Positions 21,746 through 32,393 of a stretch of DNA of 64,000 nt are shown piece after piece. Below the pieces are notes generated by a model that saw only the letters and a list, made by a program, of their open reading frames with translations, was not told the origin of the DNA and searched no databases. Source of the stretch: Tuctoria greenei (lineage: Eukaryota; Streptophyta; Magnoliopsida; Poales; Poaceae); NCBI GenBank assembly GCA_036927565.1, contig JAYESD010000003.1, positions 101,603,591 to 101,667,590 on the forward strand, given 5' to 3'. Position numbers and translations under genes: made by a program. Every line of letters starts with the position of its first letter. The stretch's first letter is position 1.

Positions 21746-24310
21746 ATGGAGTTGGGTCTTCCTCGCAGCATGATCAAGACTGGCGAAGAGCTGAAGAGGG
21801 TCCGGACCTACATGGGGTGGTCCAGCGACTCCTGCAACAGGGACATTTGCTTCGACAAGCTCCCCTCCACGAAGGAGCACCGCGGAGAGATGGTATACCT
21901 CTCCGGGTACGCCATGGTGGGACTGATCCTGCCCTTTTCAAGCTTTCTCCTGATGATGCTGGACTTCTACGGCCTCCATCTGCATCATCTCGGCCCCCAC
22001 TCACTCCTGCTAGTGGCGACCTTAGTCCGCTTATGCGAGATGTGGGTGGGCGTGCCTCCCTGCATCGAGCTGTTCCGAACCTTCTTCACGGTCCTCACCA
22101 CCGGCAAGGGGACAAAGCTCATCGGCTTCTACTACTTTGTGAAGCAGAAGAATCGCCCCTCCGGCAAGTGGGATGACTCGAAGAAAGACTGGGTGATCGT
22201 CGCGGTGATGGAGCACGAGAGGTTGGAGCTGCCCATGAGTCTCCCCAGTGTCGACATTGATGCGTGGAACAAAGTTTCGGAGATATCAGATGCGTACAAG
22301 CATATCCTGGCAAGGTTCCAAGAATGCGTCGAGGGAGGAGTGACCCCTCACATGGTCTTCGGCAATTTCTTGGTGAATAGGTGGGCTCCGCTGAAGACAA
22401 GGAAGCGGCCCGCATGGGCTTTCAATAGTGAGATGGATCACAATGGAATTGAAACCGTTGTGAATTCCAATTTGGATGATGAAGCCTTGATGCTCCATCT
22501 GAAGAAGTTGCAGTTCGATACTATCTCCTGCGATGCCTTGGCTCCGCCGGCTGCCTTCCTGCCTCTAAACATGACTCCAGAGTTTAGCAGGGAGCTTCAG
22601 GGGAAAATGCCAGCACTTGACGACCTCGGTGTGGTCGAGAGACAGTAAACCTCCGGGGTAGCAATCCCACGGGCTTCAGAGAGGGTGGCCGCCCCATATC
22701 AAAAAGTCGATGACGTAGGCAAGGGCAAGGGCAAAGGCAAGGAGCCGGCCGAATCTTTCAGCTGAAGAGAAAGTGGAGGCACGCTGATGGGGGCCACGTC
22801 AGGTCAGCTCCGACTACAACTTTCCCTTCTCCCCGGCGAGGTAGATCTTCAACGGCCACGCCTCCTCCGGTGCAGGCGTACTCAAGGGGCGCTAGCTCCG
22901 GCAGATCAACTCCGGTCCCAGCGCTAGGCGTGGGCTCCACGTCCAGAGGTCCTTCTCAGCTAGGGAGGTCCCGGCTGAGACGACACCGAAGACGGCGTCA
23001 AGTTCCAGGCAGCCATTCGGAGTTTCGGCCGCACTGACCACAGTGGGCTCTGGCTCCGATCGTCCGGTGAAGAAGTTCCGCGCCAGCTGGAGCGGTATCC
23101 TCCCAAGGTAAACATTACGTCCACACCGTGAGTTGCTATTATTTTTTTCATGTATTGAATCTTTCAGCTCTATGTTTACAAGGCAATGAAGAAGGGCACG
23201 GAAACTCCAGCACCTGCCACAGCGACTAAGGTTGTGCAGGTGGAAGTTCCAGCTCCCTAAGTGGTGGCTGAGGTCACGATAGCTCCAGCACTGGCTGTCG
23301 TGGATCTGGATCCCGAAGTGACACCAGAGGCTCCCGTGGTAGCGTCGGAGCACGGGGGAGACATTTGTGAAGATGCACCAGCAGCAGCAGCAGCATCACT
23401 GGCGGCTGAAGCTCCGGCGCAGGACACGGAGATGGCGGAAGACCCAGCAATTGAGCCAGAGGCAACCAACTCCGGCGCCTGTGCCAGAGGTTGTTGAAGA
23501 GCCGAAGAGTGAGCTGGTACTGCCCGAAGTTTCGACCTCCATGCCGTAGATAGTTGAAGATCCAACCTCCATGCAGGAAGTAGTGGATGTACTGGTGCCT
23601 GATCCAGCAGTCGTGAGGGCTCCAAACGAAACTCCAACGTCCACCCCGAAGGCAATTGCTCTTGAGGCATCCATGTCCGAGTCGGAGTACCCAGAAGAAT
23701 CTGCGGTAGGCCTTCCACTCGCTGAGCTGATGGTGGAAGTTCCTGTAGGGGAACCTTCGGCATCAACTCTGGAGGTTGAAGTTCCTTCGGCGGAACCCTC
23801 CTTGGCAACAGCGGAGGCTGAAGAGCTCCTAGAGGGCAGCCCTAGCGCAACAGGACCACAGGGGACCATGCTTGTGGCGTGGGACCCAATTTTTGTGCTT
23901 GAAGACCCATTGGAGCCAGTGGAGAAGACCCCAGAAGGCCCGGATCCTATTCTTTTGGTATTGTCTATTGACAATGCCTGCTCCACCCTCCGTTAAGTCC
24001 AGCTCGCTTTCGACTACGACAACAAGGCTCTCGAAGAAGAGCGCCAGACCTTGAGGCCTTAGCACAACAGACTTAAATTTATGACCAAGCCATTACAAAC
24101 AAGGCTTGCCAACCAACGGGAATGGGTCAAGAAGGAGCAGGCCCGGATGGAGTATTGGGACCAGCTGCTGGATTAAAGGGAGGCCTCCATCAGGGCCTTC
24201 AACACTAAGTCTCAGGAGATTCTCGAGCACGCTAGGAAAAGCAGTGAGGCCGCTGACGATCATCATGACAACCTCAACACGTTGAACGAGATTCTCGCGA
24301 AGCACCATTG
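21746..24310 (+). pseudogene. TR_28-type ORF, antisense to its LTR element
   Basis: From the ATG at 21746 the frame reads MELGLPRSMIKTGEELKRVR and stays open to the TAA at 22646-22648, about 300 residues. It covers GWSSD, GEMVYLSGYAMVGLILPF, FYGLHLHHLGPHS, CEMWVGVPPCIELFRTFFT, CVEGGVTPHMVF and FLVNRWAPLK. This N-terminal domain matches the antisense ORF at 5948-5136. I chose this ATG because the match starts there, although the frame is open further upstream (from 21584). After 22648, broken frames continue with KGKGKGKEPAE, a Pro/Glu/Val-rich section (23250-23990) and a coiled-coil start (KALEEERQTLR, 24030; WDQLLD, 24155) that is lost beyond 24310. The function of this family is unknown. 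Confidence 0.8.
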
Positions 24311-24474
24311 TTCTTTATCTTGTTGGCCCCTTGGTAGATGTAGACAATTTGATTGCGAACATGTACCAAAAGGTTTTGCTAATGTCTTGATGACTTGAAC
24401 GCTTCGAACTTATAGCTAGAACGCTTAGCCTTTAGGTCCGAAGGTTACTTCCGACATCTCCAGGTACCCTTTGT

Positions 24475-24702
24475 GATGTCAACGGCGGGCGCCCTAGGAG
24501 TTGTTGTAGCTTGTTAGTTCCAAAGGAACCCACTGTCAACACGTTAAACGCCAACAGCGGACCCCCTAGGGTTGTCAGAGCTTGTTAGGTCCGACGGCAC
24601 CCACTGTCAACGCGTAAAACATCAACGGCGGGCCCCCTGGGGTTGTCAGAGCTTGGTAGGTTCGACGGCACCCACTATCACCACATTAAACATCGACAGC
24701 GG
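24475..24702. repeat. Tandem repeats of about 74 bp beside the 5' LTR
   Basis: About three units each contain GGGCCCCCTRGGGTTGTC, AGAGCTTGKTAGGT and GACGGCACCCACTRTCA blocks followed by a variable spacer. They correspond, inverted, to the repeats at 1815-2170. In this deleted element they lie between the primer-binding site and the end of the antisense ORF, in place of gag-pol. Confidence 0.75.
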
Positions 24703-24721
24703 GCCCCTTCCTAGCGCGCCA
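24703..24721 (-). other. Primer-binding site
   Basis: On the minus strand, two bases after the end of the 5' LTR, the sequence TGGCGCGCTAGGAAGGGGC is of the TGGCGC type found at primer sites of Tat-lineage elements. I did not assign the tRNA with certainty. Confidence 0.6.
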
Positions 24722-24723
24722 AA

Positions 24724-25559
24724 TGTCAAAGTGTGCGATCGAAAGTTCCCCTGGTACTACTAGATCGTAGCCCGCGGAGGTTCTTGATTGGTTGTGGCGC
24801 CCGTGAGATTACGAACAAGATGGTGACTTGATGATTTTATGTGGTTCGAGCCGCCTGAGCTTAACACCCTACTCCACAGGATGTGTGTTGTATATATGAG
24901 TGTATGGCACTTGTAAGCGTGTGAGCTTGGTCCTCATGTATCATGCAGCGCAACCCTTTTATAGTCTAAGGACTGGCCGTTACATCAGCGTGGCCTGACA
25001 TGTGGCCCTGGCAGTAGTTAATTGCCTAATACATGATTTGTGAATATTAAGCGCAATTAACAATGTGATAACGTGCCTTAATGGCGGCATTACCGTTGTT
25101 AAGAGTCCTCTGATCGTGTGTCATTAATATGGCATTAATGACACACAATTAGGTCTTATAACTGTAGGTTTAACTTTCCCTTGAATGTATGTGCCATTGG
25201 AGATCCGCCAGTCTCTTCATTACTATCTCAGGTCCGGAGGTTCGACACGTGGCGGCTCTGAAACTTCCCGTCGTGGGGAGGTAGGTCCGGAGCCACTATA
25301 CAAGTGGCAGCTCTGGAGCTTCTCTTTATTGGGGGTTAGGTTCGGGGTCACTCGACACATGGCAAGACCGGAGAATCCCTACAGGGGTAGTTAGCTCCAT
25401 CCTTGTATTACATGTGGCAGTGCCGGAGCTACCAAATGAGGGAGACAGGTCCAGTGGTATGTAACACATGTAGCCTTCGGAGGTCTTCAACTCGGACGGG
25501 TGGAACTCCTTGGTGTTTCTTGCGGTATCATGGGGTACCCGATACACAGGGTATCGAGA
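24724..25559 (-). repeat. 5' LTR of the minus-strand LTR element
   Basis: 836 bp. On the minus strand it starts TCTCGATACCC (a mutated TGTCGGTACC end) and ends GCACACTTTGACA. It contains the minus-strand TATA box at 24956-24963 and several GGAGC(T)-type short repeats in its first third, like the LTR at 6468. Confidence 0.85.
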
Positions 25560-25564
25560 GTTAG

Positions 25565-27480
25565 GGAGAGGATCACAATTGGACCCATGTATGTGCATTA
25601 TGGGAGCTACCGTATGTGAAGTCCTTAGTTCTTATGCACAACATTGATGTCATGCTCCAGGAGCGTAACCTTGCTGAGTGCGTTGTAAGCACATGCTTAG
25701 ATATGATGGGCAAAACAAAAGACAATCTAAAGGCTCTAAAGGATTTGATAGAAATTTGTAACTGTCCAAGTCATTAGCTTACTGAAACCAATGGCAAACC
25801 ACACGCATATTTCTGTCTTAGACTTAAAGCCAAGAAAGAACTCTTTTTGTAGTTAAAAAAGTTGAAATTCCCATATGGTTGTTCTTCTAGCCTAAGACGA
25901 GTTGTGAATGTTATGACAGGAGAACTCACTGTGTTGAAAAGTCATGATTATCACATAATTATGGAAAGACTTCTGCCGGTAATGTTTTGGGGCTATCTTG
26001 GTGATGCAGTTTGGAAGGTGTTAGCTGAGCTTAGCGATTTTTATAGACAGGTTTGTGCTAAAGAGATGAGATGATGAAGTTGGAAATGGAGGTACCTGTG
26101 TTGTTATGTAAGATGGAATTTTTTCCCTCCAGTGTTCTTCAACCCAATACAACACCTCCTAATCCATCTTCCGTATGAAGCTAAAGTAGGCGGCCCCATT
26201 CAATACAAGTGGATGTACCACATTGAAAGAGCACTCAGATGTCTGAAGCCAATAATTTGCAATAGGGCAAGGGTTGAAGGATGCATCGCTGAGGAATTTA
26301 CACTTCAGGAAATAGGATATTTTTCAAGTGTTTACTTTGTAGAGAAAGAACATGTTAATGCTCCAATGTTGCAGTACAATGTGGATGAAGTACCCCCTTA
26401 TAGCAACCTCTCCATTTTTCGAACGAGTGGAACCACCATTGGTAGTAGCATGAGCTACGATGCTACATAAGAAGAAAAGACAGCGGATATGCTTTACATG
26501 TACGCTGATATAGAAGGGATGGACAAATATTTTAAGTAAGTTTTTGTTCACTATCTATACTAATAAGCACACATGTCAGCATAGATACTAATCGTCCTAT
26601 TTTCTCCTTATGTAGTTTGTTTCACCAAGAAAATTGGAAGCATAAGCATCAACCTACAAGCAATCAAGTACTAAAGATGCAACATACGGGAATAAATGGA
26701 GGACCTAACTTCCAAACCTGGTTTCGCGATCATGTAAAGATTTCTTTCTTTCTCTCATTTTATGGAGAATTATTATTGCGCAAAAATTTCTTCTAACTTC
26801 TATATTTTGGACAGTACAAAAAAGATGCATGTGTCCATGAGGACTTGCGTCAACTGACCTATGAATCGTTTAAAGTTAAAAGCTATGGTCGATACGATGT
26901 CAACGGGTTCCAATTTTGTGCAACTGAATTTGATGATCTTCGTCCTCTCGGCAACAAGCAATACCGCTGTTGTGAATACAGTTGTTGATGCCGAAGGATG
27001 AGTATTTAATTATCATGGGATCATTAAAAAATCCTTGAATTCACTTTTGCCGGGAATAAGGTGCTCAAAGTAGTCTTTTTCGATTGCGATTAGTTTCATA
27101 AAAACAAAGGAAATCGAGAAAACAAATTTGGCATGGTCGAACTGAAACACAAAGAACTGGTACAGGGTTGTGACACATTCGTTCTTGCAAACCAAGTTGA
27201 CTAAGTGTATTATCTAAGGTATCCATGCGAAAAGCTAAGTTCTTGGTGGGTTGTACAGAAGGTGAATCCTCATGAACGGTTACGTACACCAAACGATATG
27301 GGTACCATGATACTTCGTTGTCGTTGAACGGTGAGATTGATGAGGTTTACCAAGAAGAAGAGTTACCGGACCATTTCGGCATCGAGTTTGGTCTAGAACT
27401 CGATAAATTAGTTTGAGATGCCCAAGATGTAGAGACTCGTATGATGCCAAAATGAAAATGACAAGCACTCATGACAGAAG
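25565..27480 (+). pseudogene. CACTA TNP2 transposase, 3' part, broken
   Basis: This continues TNP2 exactly after the LTR insertion, with the HNIDVM region near 25640. Multiple stops follow. At 26136-26470 a DUF4218 domain is well preserved (FFNPIQHLLIHLPYEAKVGG, RALRCLKPI, RVEGCIAEEF, YFSSVYF). After an intron, a DUF4216 domain is visible at about 26840-27130 (LRQLTYES, SYGRYDVNGFQFC, DDLRPL), then an acidic C-terminal part in broken frames to about 27480. The domain order matches TNP2 of CACTA 2 on the minus strand. No functional product is possible. Confidence 0.8.
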
Positions 27481-27624
27481 ATCGGTGGTCTGGCTTAAGA
27501 AGTAGAACACATGGCTGTGATACTGATGAATTCTGAAACTAGTTTCAAGTAACGTTTCTTTTATCTCTTCTATTAACTTCTTTATTTTCATTTAAATTCA
27601 TTATTAACTTTTCCTATAAACAGG

Positions 27625-27942
27625 ATGTCGTTGAGTAGGGGAAAGGGAAAGGGAAAGGGCAAGGGAAAGGGAAAGAAGCCGGTGAAGGGTTTTCTGCCCA
27701 CTAGCAAGGTCTTTCATGGAAGTCAGTTGAGCGGTGAGAGACAGGCCCCATTGTTGAGCCACTTAACGAAGCGGTCTTCCGAGGTAAATATCGAGGCGAG
27801 TGGTCCACATCAGCCACCAGTGGATGACCACCCCTCGGAGCCGGCTTTGTAGTCTGGTAGTGAGCCAGGTTACTCAGGTGACCACTCCTCGAGGTCACCT
27901 AATGTCGAGCCTCCTCGAGTGCGTCGGACTGGGAGTGGTCAC
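27625..27942 (+). pseudogene. CACTA 1 second gene (Transposase_24-like), first exon
   Basis: The exon starts at an ATG directly after an AACAG acceptor-like site, as in CACTA 2 (ATG at 59073). The protein begins with a strongly basic (GK)n tract, GKGKGKGKGKGKK, followed by a Ser/Pro-rich linker. An in-frame TAG lies at 27850-27852. Coding text then continues in frame (EPGYSGDHSSRSPNVEPPR) up to the LTR element at 27943 and resumes at 47096. The lysine-rich start suggests DNA or nuclear binding. The family is thought to act as the TNPA-like accessory protein. Confidence 0.65.
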
Positions 27943-29542
27943 TGTTGACAGCTGTTATATACCAATTTCACCCGTCAATATAACTTAATTATGTGAAGGA
28001 ATTGTCATTTCTTGCACACATCACCTTTCTATTAAACCTATTTCCACTTGTCCTTGGAGAAATAGTGCATGTAGGGAATTATTGCAGGAAATAAGGTAAA
28101 AGAGGGGGAGAAATCCTATAAAATATCATCCCAGCCAATCAAGCATCAACATGTGGCACCACATAGATCAAATGGCCCACAAACAGAAGTATCTAAAGTC
28201 ATCCAATGGTGTACACCCTATTTCAGTCAATGGGACCCACCTAGAGAAAGCACATGCCGTTTGGAGCCAAGACCAGGTCGGCTGACCTGGTGGTTCGGCC
28301 GACGCCTTCCTGGTGCCAAACTTATTCAGCTTCCACATGTTGGCTCCTCCCGGCTTGAAGAAGTTAGTGGTGACTGATTCACGCCTTTTGGTGGCAGGAA
28401 CTGACCCTTCTCCACCTATAAATAGAACCCCGTACCCTCACTTCACACACACCACTTTAGCATTCATTCCATTTTATCCACTTTTCTCCATAGGTTTAGA
28501 GGAGTTTAGGCTGTAGACAGGAGAGCCTCCAATCCGTAGTACAAGTAGGAGAGGAGTAGAAGAAGTCTCTTACCAATTTCTAATTGGGAAAGGTATGACT
28601 CTCATATTCCTTTTTGTATTTGTGACTTTGCTCTTAATAAATATGTTATCTTTAGTCTTCTATTGTTCATATACTTCGATGAAGCGTTTCTTGTTTGATT
28701 GTGGATTCCATCTATGTGGTAGGAGTATTATTTATGATTATGCTATACCTTTCTCATTATATCATCATAAGCACTACAAACCCCCAATATAGTCTAATTA
28801 GCTATGACACGATTAGGTTAATGTGAATCACTTATGCTATGTATTAACATTTCTTTAACGATGATTTAGTTCATTGCCTTAGGATGGCTTGTGTCTAGGC
28901 TCTTAAGGTAATTACTTAATATGCTAGCATGGTGCTAGGATAGATAAGTAGCGTTGAATGTCTCATAGACCCACGGATTGAAGAGGTAGGCAGTAGGTGG
29001 TGACAACCCGATCTGTCCTTTGTAATCCTCCAGAATCGGCTATGTCACATGCTCTTGGCTGGAGCCGTCCTAGTGTTGCTAGGGGTAAACCCGTGCCCGA
29101 CGTCTTAATCAACTTAGCATGAGAATTCATAATTAATATGATCATTAGTAACTAACTTATGCTATGTATATGTATATTAGAAGCACATTACGAGTATCTA
29201 CCTAACTCTTAGCCTAGTCCCTCTTTACCTCGTTTACCCCCCTTTAGGATAGAATACTCTTGTGTGTGTCACGCTATCTCTAAACTATAATTTACCTATC
29301 CTTACTAGAATCCTACCTAGACCAACCTATCCTCTCCATTTGATGATTGCTTTGCTTCCACCTAGCCTTCATTTGGAATAATATAAATGACACCTATTGG
29401 GAATACTCAAAAAGAGGAAATGCTATATCGATAGCTTACGTGCGCTTGCGGATTTATATCTATGACGTTAGTAGCCGTCAACAAGCATTTATAGCACCAC
29501 TGCCAGGGATGATTTGTTAGTGTTACGTAAGAACTATCAACA
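27943..29542 (+). repeat. 5' LTR of Athila-type element
   Basis: 1600 bp, TGTTGACAG...CTATCAACA. The core promoter TATAAATAG lies at 28417-28425, followed by a CACTTCACACACACC leader. The match to the 3' LTR extends along the full length with scattered substitutions and small indels. For example, a segment near 29450-29480 is present only here. Confidence 0.9.
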
Positions 29543-29550
29543 AGCATTTT

Positions 29551-29570
29551 TGCCGCCGTTGCCGGGGAAG
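29551..29570 (+). other. Primer-binding site of Athila-type element
   Basis: TGCCGCCGTTGCCGGGGAAG lies 8 bp after the LTR end. It is one base off the TGGCGCCGTTGCCGGGGA consensus used by Athila/Tat elements, usually assigned to tRNA-Asp. Confidence 0.8.
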
Positions 29571-29664
29571 ACAACCGAATGAGTGAATAGAATAGGATCC
29601 TGGGTAGGTTTTAGTAGGATAACCCTTCTTTGTTTTCGCATTTTATGTGGAAATAGGGTAGTGT

Positions 29665-31577
29665 ATGTCTAGTTTCCGATTGCCGGAAAACTTTGTTGAA
29701 GATCCCGAATCCCTTCTGAGAGATCGACCTCGAGTTGTTACTCCTTAGAAGCTTCGAGCGGCAAGGCAAGACAGCGTAGCTGCACCAACAAATGAAACGC
29801 CAGTGGCCCAAAAGACCCTTTGTGAGTTTTTGGCTCCCTCTGCTGACAATGTGCCTATTGGGCCCACTGTTAACACGGGAGATTTGAACTTTGAAATAAA
29901 TACTAGCCTGATCACTATGTTGCAAGCCAACCCATTTTATGGGAGGGCTAACGAGGATGCAAGTTCTTACCTACAACAGTTCTTTGAGATTTGCAGCACT
30001 TATAAGATCAAGGACATATCTCCTAATGATGTCCTTCTTAGGCTGTTTCTGTTCTCTCTTCTTGGGAGAGCAAAACAGTGGTTCTACGCGAATCGAAGTG
30101 TTGTAGACACTTGGGAAAAGTGTCCTACAACATTCCTCGCCAAGTTCTTTCCGTTGGTCAAGACCAATGCCCTACGTGGAAGGATTTCCAGCTTCCAGCA
30201 AGATGCTAAGGAGTCTATTCCCGAGGCTTGTGAGAGGCTTCAGGAGTACATCCTGGCATGTCCCCACCATGGGATGGATGATTGGCCCATTATACAAAAC
30301 TTCTACAACAGATTGATCCTTTTTGCTTGTGACCACGTTGATGCTGCTGCTGGAGGTGCCTTCATCTCATTAACGGTGCCCAAAGCCAAAGACTTAATTG
30401 AGAAGATTGTGTCAAACATGGGATGGAGCGACGAGTGTCTCCATACCCGCTAGCGAAGCATGCACACCTTGAATAAGGTGGACATGATCGCTGCCAAATT
30501 GGACCTCCTTATGAAGAAGATAGATGTACAAGCCAATGGTGAGTTGTGTGGTAATGCCTATTCCCTAGACTCTCACATCACATGTGAAGTCTATGGAAAC
30601 ACTGGCCATTTGGGCAATGACTGCTCGAAAACCCATGAGGATGCCCTATACATAGCCAACAATGGGAACAATAATGGTTATCATCCAAAAGGTCAAGGGT
30701 GGGGCCAACCACGCCCTTTCTTTCAAGGAGGGTACAACAACAATGGCAATAATGGAAATAAGCCCCACTTGACAGATCTTGCCATTACCAACTGAAGATC
30801 AATGATGCTCTATCCAAGAAACTGTCGGCTATTGACGAGACCCTAGACAACATTAATGCCAAAATTGAATGACTATCTTCATCCTTCAAGAATCAATTGA
30901 GCTTCAACAACATGTTAGAAACCCAGTTGGCTCGACTGGCAGCTGCTGTTCCACCAATGGAGAATGGCAAGATGCCAGGACAGCCCGAACCTCCTGTGGA
31001 AAATGTCAACATGATTTCTCTATGGGAAGGCAACTGGTAGAAGGACCCTAGATGTCCTACAATATCTTGCTCGATTGGGGCTCACCACTTTGAAAAGGAC
31101 CTTTGTGACTTTGTAGCAAGTGTGAGTGTGATGGCCAAGGCGGTCTTCGACCAGCTAAACTTCATGGAGCTTACTCCAAAACCAATGCAACTCCAACTGG
31201 TTGATTCTTCAGTCCGTTATACGACAGGTATTGCTGAAGATGTTCCGATGAAAATTTGGAATTGCTTCATACCTGTGGATTTTGTTGTGCTCGATATGGA
31301 GATCGAGAAGGATATGTCGCTCATCCTTGGGCGACCATTCCTTAGCACCACGAAGACTCGCATAGATGTGGGAGCTGGAGAAATCCACTTCCATATCAAT
31401 GTCAAGGAGGAGAAGTTTAACTTTTGCAGAAAGTTGGAGCAATGCTCCATGATCCGCATTGGGGCGAATGTTAAGCACATTCAAGAGGTCGAAGTCACAC
31501 CTCCAAAGATGGACCCGATCATTGCATTCATTAGAAAATTGATTTATGCGGAGAACCCGTCTTATCGTCCACGCTGA
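29665..31577 (+). pseudogene. Gag-protease of Athila-type element, broken
   Basis: The frame opens at the ATG at 29665 (MSSFRLPENF). A TAG at 29746-29748 interrupts it, then a gag domain runs to 30453 (QANPFYGRANEDASSYLQQF, RAKQWFY, RISSFQQ, RLQEYILACPHHG). After another TAG a single zinc knuckle appears near 30580, CEVYGNTGHLGNDC, whose second Cys is replaced by Tyr. A retropepsin-like domain follows at 31100-31577 (CDFVASVSVM in place of the usual D-L-G start, GIAEDVPMKI, VDFVVLDMEI, LILGRPFLSTTKTRIDVGAG). Gag packages the RNA and the protease matures the particle. Stops and changed key residues make this copy inactive. Confidence 0.85.
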
Positions 31578-32393
31578 CAACCCAAGAAGAGAGAGAAGTC
31601 TGGGCCTCCCCAAAGGCCCAAGTCCACCAAGCCGCCAAAGAAGGAATGGCGGAAGAAGCAAGACAAGCCATCTGAGCCCATCCCTCCAGGCCCGGATGTC
31701 CAGAAATGAAGAAGGAGGAATGTCCATCTCATCGGATGGTGGTGAGACATAGCCAATAGGTTAAATTGGTAGTTATCCTTTCTTTGGTTTTTCTTTTCTC
31801 TTCAATTGGTTTTCCCCATTTAGTTTGATTTTCCCCACTGCATATTTGTTTTTTCTTAGCAAGTTGAGATTCTTACATTCTCAGCTATCATTTTATTTCA
31901 TATTTTTTTCACAAAAAGAAAAATTTTTGGTTTTTGAAGAAAAAAAGAGTTTTTATTCGAAAAACAATTTTTCTAAGCTGCAAAAGTGGTAATTCACCAA
32001 AGTGCTAATATTATAGCCATTGGGGAGCCACATGGCAAAAGGGAGAACAGGAGGGCCCACATTGCAGTGCGGCCGACCCCCCCGTTCTAATGGCTACATT
32101 TGGTTCCCTTGTGACCATTGTGGAGTGTACACTATAAATGGTTGCCCTGAGGAGCACTCCTCTTCACACTTCACCTCATTTCACACCTCCCCAAAGTCAC
32201 TCTTTGCTCACATTGTTTTTCTTGCTCTTCATTGAAGCACTATTGCTCAAATCCAACCCAAAAAGTTTTGCTTTTGTTGGCTTTTGCAATTTGCTCTCAA
32301 GCTGTTCAAGAGAAAATTCGTCGGGGGTTTTGTTTTCACTAACTACACCTCTTTCGAGTTTTTGCTTTGTCGTGTTCTTGCTTGTTGTGGCCA
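31578..32393 (+). promoter_or_regulatory. Internal promoter-like region before extra ORF
   Basis: There is no coding content. TATAAAT at 32133-32139 is followed by a pyrimidine-rich leader with TCACTTCA/CACACC text resembling the leader after the LTR TATA box at 28417. The next plausible ATG of the extra ORF is at 32394, about 255 bp downstream. The deleted RT and integrase should lie just upstream, so the sequence shown is a junction. Promoter function is inferred from the motif and position only. Confidence 0.4.

Larger units (their letters stand above)
20425..25559 (-). mobile_element. Non-autonomous gypsy-type LTR element with antisense ORF only
   Basis: LTRs lie at 20425-21207 and 24724-25559. 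The LTR TATA box (minus strand, 24956-24963 and 20657-20664), the primer-binding site (24721-24703) and the G-rich tract before the left LTR all point to minus orientation. The flanks are GTTAC (20420-20424) and GTTAG (25560-25564). TNP2 of CACTA 2 shows the uninterrupted target with a single GTTAC, which confirms the boundaries. The 3.5-kb interior has no gag, protease, RT or integrase, only tandem repeats and a TR_28 ORF antisense to the element. It is a LARD-like derivative of the Tat family at 1-7341 and would rely on proteins from relatives. Confidence 0.85.

Noticed and set aside
21685..22176. Alternative plus-strand frame rich in Arg/Ser/Pro
   Set aside because: It overlaps the well-supported TR_28 frame and shows no family pattern.
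20425..25559. Reading this element as a plus-strand gypsy element because its TR_28 ORF is on the plus strand
   Set aside because: The TATA box, primer site, G-rich tract and comparison with the LTR at 6468 all show minus orientation. The ORF is antisense, as in the element at 1-7341.
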